Assembly (NCBI GenBank): GCA_905221605.1
Contig: CAJNDS010002110.1
Coordinates: 423,001-487,000, forward strand
Direction of reading: 5' to 3'
DNA: 64,000 nucleotides
DNA from: Symbiodinium natans
Taxonomy: Eukaryota; Sar; Dinophyceae; Suessiales; Symbiodiniaceae
Numbering within the stretch: the first letter of the stretch is position 1; the number at the start of each line of letters is the position of its first letter. Under the pieces are notes generated by a model. The model worked only from the letters and a program-made list of their open reading frames with translations, made no database searches and was not told the origin of the DNA. This document shows positions 43,433 to 54,100 of the stretch, in pieces. The translations under genes and the position numbers were made by a program.

Positions 43433-43475
<43 letters not shown>

Positions 43476-43854
43476 GCTCTGGAATCCGTCAGCTGCCGTC
43501 CGTAGCCCGACAGGCAGTGCTCCTACCGCCCATGTTAAGCAGGACAAACCAACCACAGACCATAATAGTACCCCCGATTAGAACTCCGATTAAGGGCTGC
43601 TAGTAGAAGGGGGTTGAGTGTTTAGGGTTAGGGGGTCCACTGCTTTCAAACCTCACACTTCCTTGGGCTAAACCCGAAACCCTAAACCCCAGACCCCCCC
43701 CCCCCCCCCCACAAAAAAACAAAAAAAAACAGCTCCTTGAGGCTCTCTTCGAGTGGCTTTCCTCGTTTTAGGGGTCTCAAACTTCCCTCGAACTCTGGGA
43801 ACCAGAACACGTTGAGCCAAACATGCGAATGATATCTAATAAGCCCTAAGCGTT

Positions 43855-43961
43855 CCCAAAGAGCCCAATCTAGCTCAATAAAGGAATATTCTGAAATCAT
43901 ATAGGGATCCTTATTCTGGTTTAAGGTATATTCCTACATTAAGTGATATTGGGCTCTTGGG
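43855..43961. mobile_element. Element A, copy 4 (diverged)
   Basis: Several substitutions in the stem; flanked by TT on both sides. Confidence 0.85.
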
Positions 43962-44189
43962 TTTGTTTCCAACAAAACGTACCAGTCCAAACAAAACTCC
44001 CCAGACTGCATCTCGGAATTCCTTTCACATAATGGCACCCTGAATTAAGTGTTATCAGGGCTGGACCCAATCGCAACCTAGGAATACAAATTGTGCCCTC
44101 TTTGGTTCACTGGGTCCTAGAGGGTTTTAGGGTTCAGGGTTTAGGGTTTGGGGTTTAGGGTTTAGGCGATACGTTTGGGGTTTAGGGGC

Positions 44190-44275
44190 TCCCAAAGCCA
44201 AGCCGCGACCGCGAAGAGCGCATTGCCGAGCTCGTGAGACATCTGGTCGGTCGCCGGCGCAGAGCCCGAAGAAGT
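44190..44275 (-). CDS. Candidate exon, hypothetical
   Basis: Reads SSGSAPATDQMSHELGNALF then AVAAWLWEP. Borders not resolved. Confidence 0.35.
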
Positions 44276-45495
44276 TTAACGACAGAAACCGGACAGGCGA
44301 CTATACCCTATAATCCTTTTAAACCCAAAACCCTAAACCCTAAACCCTATAACCCCCTTTTATAGGGTTCATTATGGGGAGTAGGGCCTGATAGCCCATC
44401 CTAGAAGCTCATAACCCACCCTGAGCGCCGAAAAAGAATCCAGAAACCCGAAGGGTTTAGGGTTTAGGGTTTAGGGTTTAGGGTTTGGGGTGTAGGGTTT
44501 CGGGTTTGGAGAAGTTACATGGCCCCTGAATATGGTTCCGTACCTTCCTTCAAGTGGTTTGAATTATGAGCCCTTGCGTTGAAGAGGGCTTGTGTAAGGC
44601 CCATATCCGGGGGCCATGTGCACCCTAAACCCTAAACCCTAAACCCTAAACCCTAAACCCTACCCCAAAACCCCGAAATAAGCTAAGCACTGCCTTCCTG
44701 GAAGAGTAAGCGCTGGCTTGAGCCAAGGATGCAGGCCCTGTGTGAAGTTGTTTTTTGGGCTAGGGTTTAGGGTTTAGGGTTTCGGGTGTAGGGTTCAGGG
44801 TTTAGGGTCTAGGGTTTAGGGTTTAGGGCTTAATTAGGGCTTAGGGTTAAGGCTCTACCGTTAGTTAGAGGGTAGTGTTTGACTAAGCACCCCCCCAAAA
44901 GGACACCTGATATACAGTCACCAATTCTTATGAGGAGCCCTAGATGCACTCCCCACGAACAGTCATACAATCCCTGCTTCATATGTTTTTCATTCCGAGC
45001 ATCGCTCAACATGCAACACATACATGCAGGCTCACCAATGTTAGCCAAAGTTGATGAAGAAGCCTTTTCATACTTACCACTGACAGTGAGCATAAATCCG
45101 GCTTCAGAAACCCAACACCCTGAACACCCAATGCCCAGCCCTAAACCCCAAACCCATACCCTTAGGCTCAAAACAGGCCAAAGCCCTTTCAACAGAAGGC
45201 CTTTGGGCCCAAAAACCTGAAACTACGAGTCCTTGGAGCCTTAGGGATAAAGATACTCAGAAAAAAAGAAAAAACGAAAACATAAACAAAAAAACAACAA
45301 AAGCAAGCAAGAAAAAAGAAAACAAGTACCGAGTCACGCAGGGCCGCACTAGAATGGGACCTCCTCGGTGGCTTTAGGGGGATCTGCCACCGCAGATCGG
45401 ACCCCCCGACACTCTTCAAGCCCTAAACCCTAAACCTCTAAACCCCTAACCCCTAAACCCCTAAACCCTAAACCCTGAAACCTAAACCCTGAGTG

Positions 45496-45624
45496 AAGCT
45501 AGAAGCCGACAAGCCCACGAAGTGTGCGCAGTACGCAGCCCCCGAACCCCCGAAGCCCGCCGGAACCCTCAAAGCACCTGCGAGAAGAACGCTGGAGTGG
45601 CAGAATGCAGCTTTGGATTCATAG
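45496..45624 (+). CDS. Candidate terminal exon, hypothetical
   Basis: Reads KLEADKPTKCAQYAAPEPPK then PAGTLKAPARRTLEWQNAALDS and TAG. Element D is inserted so that its 5' target duplicate ATAG contains the stop codon. Confidence 0.38.
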   Translation, partial: KLEADKPTKCAQYAAPEPPKPAGTLKAPARRTLEWQNAALDS

Positions 45625-45736
45625 CTTGGCTGCACTCAGGAGGGTAGCTATAAATTAAACTTTTTGCTGCCTTAGGAAGAAACCCAATAAACCCAAAAAA
45701 GGTAAGGATCTAAAGTTACAGTAAAGTACCACAAAG
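45625..45736 (+). mobile_element. Element D, ATAG target duplication
   Basis: 112 bp, CTTGGCTGCACTCAGGAGGG...TACCACAAAG, flanked by ATAG at 45621-45624 and 45737-45740. Confidence 0.9.
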
Positions 45737-46119
45737 ATAGAGGGCTAGGAAGGTATGGTGTTTAGGTTTTAGTATAAGGTTTAGGGTTTATAAGGTTTGG
45801 GGCATGAGATTTGTAAGGTTGAGGGTTTAGGGTTTATAAGGTTTAGGGGTTAGGGTTTGGGGCTTCTAAGGTTTGGGGCTCAGGGCTGAGGGAAAGAGGG
45901 AGGAGGTGCAAGCAGCCTGGAGAAGCCAGCATTCAGCCTGGGCTGGATTCCTCCCACATCGCACACCGGCAGACGCGAAGTTTCGGGTTTAGGGCCAAAC
46001 TGTTTAGACACAGCCTCAGAGATCTCTTCTCGAAATCAAGAACCCACGTCTTCACTAGCGGAACTCAGGGAGACAATGTGGTTAAGTATCCAGGGCCCCC
46101 CGATAACCACCCTAGAATA

Positions 46120-46242
46120 CTAGGTTGCCCAGTAACCTAGGAGTAAGAAGGGTGCCCTTTCTATTTTCTGTTGCTTAGACGGGGTTTACAAGAGAGCCGA
46201 GGCCGCCCTGAACAGGAACAAGCGTACTACTGGGCATCCTAG
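46120..46242. mobile_element. Element B copy
   Basis: CTAGGTTGCCCAGTAACCTAGG...GTACTACTGGGCATCCTAG. Confidence 0.82.
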
Positions 46243-46444
46243 CATAATAAATAGCCACAAACCCTAAACCCTAAAACCTAAACGTGATAATAGCAATAGC
46301 CGTAAGAATAAAAGTCATAATCATATGGGTATTTCCCCAAATAAGGGTACCCTTAATCTAGCCCCAAAATGGTATCATCCGTATTGAAGGAACCCCCAAA
46401 AGGGAACCCCTTATTTTCGGAACCCTTATATATGTGTCACTGCC

Positions 46445-46498
46445 TAGACCCAAGAAAAACCTCGGAGGGGGAATAAGGGGCCTACTCTGGGTCCTAGC
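46445..46498. mobile_element. Element B, internally deleted copy
   Basis: 54 bp keeping both ends, CTAGACCCAAG...CTCTGGGTCCTAG. Confidence 0.72.
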
Positions 46499-46998
46499 TT
46501 CTGGAGATGGTTTAGGGTTTAGGGTTACCTATGGAAAATGGGGATTGCCTATGAATAGCGCGGCCCCTGAGATTGAGGGTACCAGGGCTTCTGGCTTAGA
46601 GGATTCTAGACTTCGCGACTCGGGTTTAGGGTTTAGGGTTACTGCTCCAATGGCCGCTTAAACTTCAAAAAATGCCTTGTAAGTAAGGAAGCCCACAGAG
46701 TGTTTAGAAAGTTCAGCTATTGGCTACGAAAAAAGCAAACCCTAAACCCTCAAACCCTGAACCCGGAGGCTCGAGCCATCAATGCCTTTGCGGCCGCGCG
46801 AGGGCAGGAAGACTCAAGACTGATAGTTCACAGGCAAAAGGCACTGCTTAGGGTTCAGGGTTTAGGGTTCAGGGTTTAGGGTTCAGGGTTTAGGGGTTTA
46901 GGGTCTTTGGGCCCAGGATAACTCAGAAAAGGCCCCGCTTTTCCAGTTGCATTGGTCTGGACTGCAGGTTGGACCACTTGAAGTGCCACTACTAAACT

Positions 46999-47258
46999 GG
47001 GTTTAGGGTTTAGGGTTTAGGGTTTAGGGTTTAGGGTTTAGGGTTTAGGGTTAGGGTTTAGGGTTTAGGGTTTAGGGTTTAGGGTTTAGGGTTTAGGGTT
47101 TAGGGTTTAGGGTTTAGGGTTTAGGGTTTAGGTTTAGGGGTTAGGGTTTAGGGTTTAGGGTTTTGGGTTTAGGGTTTAGGGTTTAGGGTTTAGGGTTTAG
47201 GGTTTAGGGTTTAGGGTTTAGGGTTTAGGGTTTAGGGTTTAGGGTTTAGGGTTTAGGG
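46999..47258 (+). repeat. Longest telomere-like array (about 36 units)
   Basis: 260 bp of TTTAGGG with three units of altered length. It ends GTGTCCAGTAACC, so it replaces the 5' end of an element B copy. Confidence 0.95.
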
Positions 47259-47620
47259 TGTCCAGTAACCTGGGAAAACTAAAGGTTTACCTTTAGGAAT
47301 GTAAGGGGATTGTATTACCCCCCACAAGGTTGAAGGTTACCTACTCCATTACTAGGTATGGACTCTACTTCGAAGCCCCCTGGCTGGTATCAACAGTCTG
47401 CCTCGGCTTTGACTGGGGTTCAGGAGTTTGGGGTTCAGGGTTTAGGGTTTAGGGTTTTCGGGTTTAGGGTTTAGGTTTATAGGGTTTAGGGTTCAGGAGT
47501 TTAGGGCCTCGGGTTTAGGGGTTTAGCCGCAGGAGCCACCAAGTGGCCCTTAGGGTTCCTCTGAGGGCTCGTTCCTGGCCTTTGTTCGAGCTCAAGGGCA
47601 GTGGGAGTCGATAGCTTCAG

Positions 47621-47668
47621 GGTTTAGGGTTTAGGGTAACCCTAAACCCTAAACCCTAAACCCTATTA
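47621..47668. repeat. Head-to-head telomere-like junction
   Basis: TTTAGGGTTTAGGG meets AACCCTAAACCCTAAA at 47637/47638, the arrangement left by end-to-end fusion or inverted insertion. Confidence 0.88.
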
Positions 47669-48047
47669 GGCTAGGGCCCACCTGGGATTGGTGGATCCCG
47701 CCGGGGGTGCAGCAAATGTAGCGGGCTGCTTGAGCTAGTAGCCGTGCTGAAGCAGGCTTCTGCGTTGGGCTTCGCAGATCTTCCAAAACCCCTTAGTTAG
47801 GGAACAGACCCTCATTCGTAAGAAATCATCCTGGTATAAAATAGGGGATATTCCTTGATTCCTCAAGTTGGACCTCAAACCCTAAACCCTAAACCCTAAA
47901 CCCTAAACCCTAAACCCTAAACCCTAAACCCTAAACCCGTGGGCGCGGTGGGTAAGTGAGGCCTTTGTGTCGCCCTACTCGCCACCAGCACCCCGTACCT
48001 ACGGCTACAGCTACCGGCCACGGCTATGGGGTAGCCCTGGGGTGGTT

Positions 48048-48130
48048 TAGGGTTTAGGGCTAGGGTTTCGGGTTTCGGGTTTCGGGTTTCGGGTTTCGGG
48101 TTTCGGGTTTCGGGTTTCGGGTTTCGGGTA
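48048..48130 (+). repeat. TTTCGGG variant array
   Basis: About 9 consecutive TTTCGGG heptamers beside normal units, a homogenised point variant. Confidence 0.92.
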
Positions 48131-48273
48131 TTAAACCCAACAACCCTTTTTTTCCAGCAGTCTGCCAGTCTCTGCGCGACACCTGCTTGCCGTAAACCCT
48201 AAACCCTAAACCCTAAACCCTATAAACCCTATAAACCCTATAAACCCTAAACCCTAAACCCTAAACCTCTGCG

Positions 48274-48390
48274 CTACTCCTGCTGGCCCTGTCGGTGGGC
48301 CTCCAAGCGATCGGTTTCCATGCGCTTCAAGCGCTCGAGGTCCGGCTCCTCACGCAGGTGCGGTGTTTCTCCACCCAAGGAGGCCACTCC
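48274..48390 (-). CDS. Candidate terminal exon, hypothetical
   Basis: Reads EEPDLERLKRMETDRLEAHR then QGQQE and TAG; upstream CGVASLGGETPHLR. Charged, probably helical. No family recognised. Confidence 0.45.
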   Translation of the reverse strand, partial: GVASLGGETPHLREEPDLERLKRMETDRLEAHRQGQQE

Positions 48391-48393
48391 GCA

Positions 48394-48556
48394 GGGTTTA
48401 GGGTTTAGGGTTTAGGGTTTGGTTTAGGGTTTAGGGTTTAGGGTTTAGGGTTTAGGGTTTAGGGTTTATAGGGTTTAGGGTTTAGGGTTTAGGGTTTAGG
48501 GTTTAGTTTTTAGGGTTTAGGGTTGAGGGTTTAGGGTTTAGGGTTGAGGGTTTAGG
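48394..48556 (+). repeat. TTTAGGG array
   Basis: About 20 units with TTTATAGGG and TTGAGGG variants. Confidence 0.9.
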
Positions 48557-48688
48557 GGGGCTTGAGGGTTCAGGGCACGGGGGCCCAGACAGGACTCCAC
48601 CCTCCCCTCCTCCCCCTTCTCAAGACCCTAAACCCTAAACCCTAAACCCTAAACCCTAAACCCTAAACCCTAAACCCTAAACCCTAAA

Positions 48689-48826
48689 AGCAACTCTCAT
48701 TTCTCAAGAGGCGTCGGTGTGAGCGACTTGGCGAATTATGCTCGCAGGGCCTTGGGGCGCAGGAGCACCAACCCAAGCACCATGCTAGGGCTAAGACAAC
48801 CTGCACTCGCAAGGATGCCTGGCTAA
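48689..48826 (+). CDS. Candidate exon, hypothetical
   Basis: 46 open codons, KQLSFLKRRRCERLGELCSQ onward, ending CTAAAG|GTCAAG. Flanked by CCCTAAA and TTTAGGG arrays. Confidence 0.36.
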   Translation, partial: SNSHFSRGVGVSDLANYARRALGRRSTNPSTMLGLRQPALARMPG

Positions 48827-49915
48827 AGGTCAAGGGCCTCTATAGGGTTTAGGGTTTAGGGCTAGGGTTTAGGGTTTAGGGTTTAGGGTTTAGGGTTTGG
48901 GGTTTAGGGATTTGGGTTTGGGGATTCGGGTTCAGGTCAGTGAAAGCACACATCTCGCTGTCACACAGCAGGCATTTGGGGCTTAGGGTTAAGGAGTCGG
49001 CGGTGTTGGGGGGGATGGAGATCTACCGAGTCAGTCCAGGGCTTTGTATGGTGCTGTCCTCAGGGCAACCCTAAACCCTAAACCCTGCACCCTAAACCCT
49101 AAATCCTACCGTAGGAGGCTTGAGGACTAAGAGTTTGGTACTTCTCTAGGCTATACTGAGCTTGGAACCGTATCAAAACATGTAATTCGAGCTGCTTCTT
49201 AGGAAGTTTGGTATCCGAACATGAACATGTTTATTCCCAGGTATCCCTAAGCAGAGTGAAGGATGTGGGGGGGGGGGACCCCTAGTATAGACTCCCAAGT
49301 AGTGAATCCCCTACAAATAAGGACACCAATAAGGTACCCCTAATTTCGGACACCCCTTTTTGCGTCTGGTCTCCGAAACCCCTAAAACCCTAAACCCTAA
49401 ACCCTAAACTTCCCTAAACCCTTATATAACTCTAAACTTCCCTAAACCCTAAACCCTAAACCAGGCCCTAACTAAACCCGAACCCCAACGGTTTGGCTTG
49501 CCTGGGCATAAGGGGATTTGGGGGTGTAATGGAATGCCAGGCTAACCTGCGGCAAAGTGTGCGACAGGGGAAGGGATGCACAACCCACCCTTCCTTCCGC
49601 ACAGCAGTATCCCAAACCCTAAACCCTAAACCCTAAACCCTCAACCCTAAACCCTAAACCCTAAACCAAAAAAGTGCTGAATGTTCAGCATTGGCATTTG
49701 CCAGCGCGTGGCTTGGCAGATCTGCGCTACCTTCCCAAAGGCACACCACTCCAATCTCTGGTTTAGGGTTTAAGGTTAAGGGTTTAGGGTTTAGGGTTTC
49801 GGGTTTAGGGGAACTGACATCACAAAACGTTCAGTTCAGGGTTTAGGGTGTAAGGTCTTAGTAGGGAAAGAGGGAAGGAGGAACGCGACATTCCCCCCCC
49901 TGTATACATACATAC

Positions 49916-49947
<32 letters not shown>

Positions 49948-50848
49948 GTGTGTGTGTGTCCTTTAAGGGATTATAGAAGGTACCTATTTCCCGCTTTCCC
50001 CACTAAGAACCAGTTTAGGGTATGTATAGTCGGGTGCGTATTCATCTTTACACTAAGGAACCCTAAGCGCTCACCAATACCAGTAGTATAGACCTTGTTT
50101 CATGCGCAATCAACCCTAAACCCTAAACCCCTAAACCCTAAACCCTAAACCAGAATCCCCATTCGAAATCGGGCCCTTGTACCCCGCCTTAGGACTGGGG
50201 GGGGGGGGTTCCGAACAGAGGGGTACCAGTCTGGGTCCGTACCATCAGGGAATCCTACTATTTTGGGGTTTCATTTCTATTCTCGTAAACCCCATTTAAG
50301 ACTGTAGAATCTTTTGTGCTGCCGACGAGCATCTGCCCAAGGACCCTGACAGCTCCCACGAGAACTCACCCTCCCCCCTAAACCCTAAACCTGAAGCCTT
50401 CAGCACCATGACGAGCCAACCGGACCCGAATTCAGACGCTTCCCTGGCCATGAGTTTCCCCCTTCGTACACGACGTACTTTCTTGGCACCCGCGTAGCTG
50501 ACAGCACTCACGCCACTCCCCTGGCGTTTCTCTAGGGTTGTCGCACTTCTGCCCAGGCCCAACGCTCAACGCTGAACCCTAAACCCTTGTAAGCGTCTCC
50601 TCTACATAGGGGGCAGGGGGTGCGTAGGTGAGGGGGTTCTATTGTCGTATGCTCTTTGTAGCCTACGGCGCAAAAAAAATCGAAGGACCCATATAACCTG
50701 GATCATCCCCAGAGCAACCCTAAACCCTAAACCCTAAACCCTAAACCCTCAACCCTAAACTATTTAGCTCAGATCCTTTGCTCTTTTGCTCCGAGGACTC
50801 GTAGTTTTAAGGGTTTTTGGGGCCGCAGGCCTGATTATGAGAGGGTTT

Positions 50849-50963
50849 CTAGACCCAAGAGTAAGCTAGGAATAAATATGGGCTCGTTTTGGTTTTTCAA
50901 GCGGGGTTTGTAAGGGAACCGGAACCCTAAAGAAAGGGAATAAGGGCCTACTCCGGGTCCTAG
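50849..50963. mobile_element. Element B copy
   Basis: CTAGACCCAAGAGTAAGCTAGG...GGCCTACTCCGGGTCCTAG. Confidence 0.8.
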
Positions 50964-51067
50964 TTGTCGGGCCCTAAACCCTAAACCCTAAACCCTAAAC
51001 CCCTAACCCCTAAACCCTAAACTAAACCAGCCGAAGGGTCGAGGAAGGTCTGGCACGATCATACGGC

Positions 51068-51100
51068 TCAGGCTTCGCTCTTTTTCTGCTTGTTGTACTC
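51068..51100 (-). CDS. Possible last exon of HMG gene
   Basis: Reads EYNKQKKSEA then TGA, after CGCGCGAG|GAG. Composition fits an HMG-box helix 3 tail, but no junction repeat or homologue ties it to the gene. Confidence 0.35.
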   Translation of the reverse strand, partial: EYNKQKKSEA

Positions 51101-54100
51101 CTCGCGCGATGCGGTTTAGGGTTTAGCGTCTAGGGTTTAGGGTTTAGGGTGATTGTCAGCACACCAGTAGGTTTCTGCTCGCTTTCTTCTTTGGGGGGGG
51201 GGGGGGGGGATCCCTTTCTCGAAACAAAGAAGAACCTTTTTGGTTGAGTGTATGAAAAGAAGGCCCAGGCTCAAAGGTCCATATCTGCACGGGGTTTAGG
51301 GTTTAGGGTTTAGGGAGGCCCTCCACCCCCCCTTCCCCCGCCCGAGTGGTGAAGGCCAGCTCAGCGGGGGAACTCGGAATCTTGTTTAGGGTTGAGGGTA
51401 TGAGGTTGGCATCTTGGGCCCTTTAGGAACTTCACCACCTAGAAACCTTTAGGGCTTGCAGGGCTTCGGGTTTGGGGTTCAGGGTTTGAGAATTAACCCT
51501 AAACCCTAAACCCTAAACCCTAAACCCTAAACCCTAAACCCTAAACCCTAAACCCTAAACCCTAAACCCTAAACCCTAAACCCTAAACCCTAAACCCTAA
51601 ACCCTAAACCCTAAACCCTAAACCCTAAACCCCAAGCCAATGGATCCCATTGGATGCGTCCTTCATTGCTTCTGCATAATTTTTAAGCCTTGGCACTGTC
51701 GCAGGTTTACCCTAAACCCTAAACCCTAAACCCTAAACCCTAAACCCTAAACCCTAAACCCTAAACCCTAAACCCAGGCCCAATGGTTTCAGGGCAAGTT
51801 GCAAGTGGTATCGGCCCGAAGGTTGAAAAAAACACAGGCACAGAGAGCCCAAGACCCCTTAATTCAGGAATATACCTTGAATTATATGTAGGGATCCTCA
51901 ATATGCTTTAGGGTTCAGGGTTTCGGGAAAGTTGAAGGTATATTCCTTAGTTCAGGAATATACCTTGAATTATATCTTGGCTGCACTTAGGAGGGTAGCA
52001 AAAAATGAAACGTTTAGCTGCCTTATTAAGAAACCCAATAAACCCAGAAAGGCTAAAGATGTAAAGCTACAGTAACGCGCCACAAAGATATGTAGGGATC
52101 CTTAATATGCTTTAGGGTTCAGGGTTTCGGGAAAGTTGAAGGTATATTCCTTCGTTAAGGGGAATGGGGCTCTTTGGGTAGTGTTGCCTGTGAAAGAAAC
52201 TGGATCTCATGAGCCAAAAGGCTTAATAATGAGGGCCTCTTAGTGGTGATACTATCCTAAACCCTAAACCCGAAACCCTAAACCCGGTTACAGCACCCAT
52301 CACCCCTTGAGACCCTGTTAACGACTGCTCTGGATAACACTCGTCTTTTCCTGGCCCGTTCACTCTGTTCACACGTCAAGAAACATATTGTAAGCAAGCG
52401 AAGTGAACGCACGAATGTTATCATATAGGCGCGAGAACAAGAGTGAAGGAAAAAGACAAGACAGAAAAGACCCCAATCAAACATACTAAATTCATGCGTC
52501 ATTCATTCCTTATAACTTAGTACATGTATTGGTCTTCTCATCCCAGTCTGGTACTTGGTTTAGAAGCGTCTTTTGGGGTCTGTTGAAACTTGCAACTGCG
52601 AACAAAACCCTCAACCCTAAACCCTAAACACTATAAACCCTAAACCCTAAACCCTAAACCCTAAACCCTATAAGCCCTAAACCCTAAACCCTCGGGTGTT
52701 AGCTTGCAAGATAAGGCGCTGTCCATCTAGAATGCTGGCGCGTCCCCAACACTGAACAATTCTCCATGGTCTTCCCTAAACCTTATAAACCCTATAGAAC
52801 CCTATCAACCCTCTCAACCCTCTAAACCCTGTAAACCCTCCCAACCCTATCAACCCTATCAACCCTCAACCCTATCAACCCTTTCAACCCTATCAACCCT
52901 ATCAACCCTTTCAACCCGATCAACCCTAAACCAAATAACCCTAAACCCCATCAACCCAAAACCCTACAAACCCTAAACTTAAACCCTAAACCCTATAAAC
53001 CCTAAGCGTAACCCCTAGACCCTATTCCAGCGTGCGGGGCGTTCCCTGCTTCACTACCGGAAACTCAAAGGCTCGCGAGGAAGCCTCGACCCCAACAGAC
53101 AAAAGCAAAAGCCCTCGGGGGAGGGGGGGGTTAGGGTTTAGGGTTTAGGGTTTAGGGTTTAGGGTTTAGGGTTTAGGGTTTAGGGTTTAGGGTTTAGGGT
53201 TTAGGGTTTAGGGTTTAGGGTTTAGGGTTTAGGGTTTGGGGTTTGGGGTTTAGGGTTTAGGGTTTAGGGCTTAGGGTTTAGAGGGTTTATAGGGTTTAAC
53301 TATAGGGTTTAGAGGGTTTATAGGGATTGTAGGGTTTAGAGGGTTTATGGGGTTTGTAGGGTTTAGAGGGTTTGTAGGGTTGATAGGGTTTGTGGGGTTT
53401 AGAGGGTTTATAGGGTTTAGGGGAAACCCCAAGGCGTTACGTTGCCAGTGTGTCCGCGAAAAGGACCCTTTGTTTGGTGGGGCGCGAGGCGGGTGGGGGG
53501 AGGTGGGAGGAGGGAGGGGGAGGGGGGAGAGAGCGAGGGAGGGAAGGGGGAGGGAGGAGAACGGGGTCCCCAAAGAGCCCAATATTGCTTAACTAAGGAA
53601 TATTCCTTAAATCATATAGGGATCCTTAATATGATTTAAGGTATATTCCTTAATTAAGCAATATTGGGCTCTTTGGGTCGAGGTCTGCCCAGCCAAGCGT
53701 CTCTTCATTTCTCATCTGCTCGTACCTCTCCTTCGTCGGCTTCTTTACTCTTTTCCACTGTTCGCCTCAACGCAAGCATATGCAACCATCCAGGGCCACT
53801 TAATCCTGATGGGACGTCCTGAAAGCTTCGGGTTTCTAGGGGTTTAGGGTTTAGGCTTTAGGGCTTGAAGACTCATGAGCAAAGCATTGCCAAGAAAGTG
53901 GCCTGCGACGACTGAGGCCCCCCAATACCGCAACCTGGGACCCTAAACCCTAAACCCTAAACCCTAAACCCTAAACCCTAAACCCTAAGCCCTAAGCCCT
54001 AAGCCCTAAGCCCTAAGCCCTAAACCCTAAACCCGCCCTCCGCACTCCAATCTCGACATGCCCTCAAACTTGCCGTAATCTGGGGGTTCTGCCTTGGACC

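Noticed and set aside
45625-45736. Element D as a tRNA-derived SINE
   Set aside because: No A or B box of an internal RNA polymerase III promoter could be seen.
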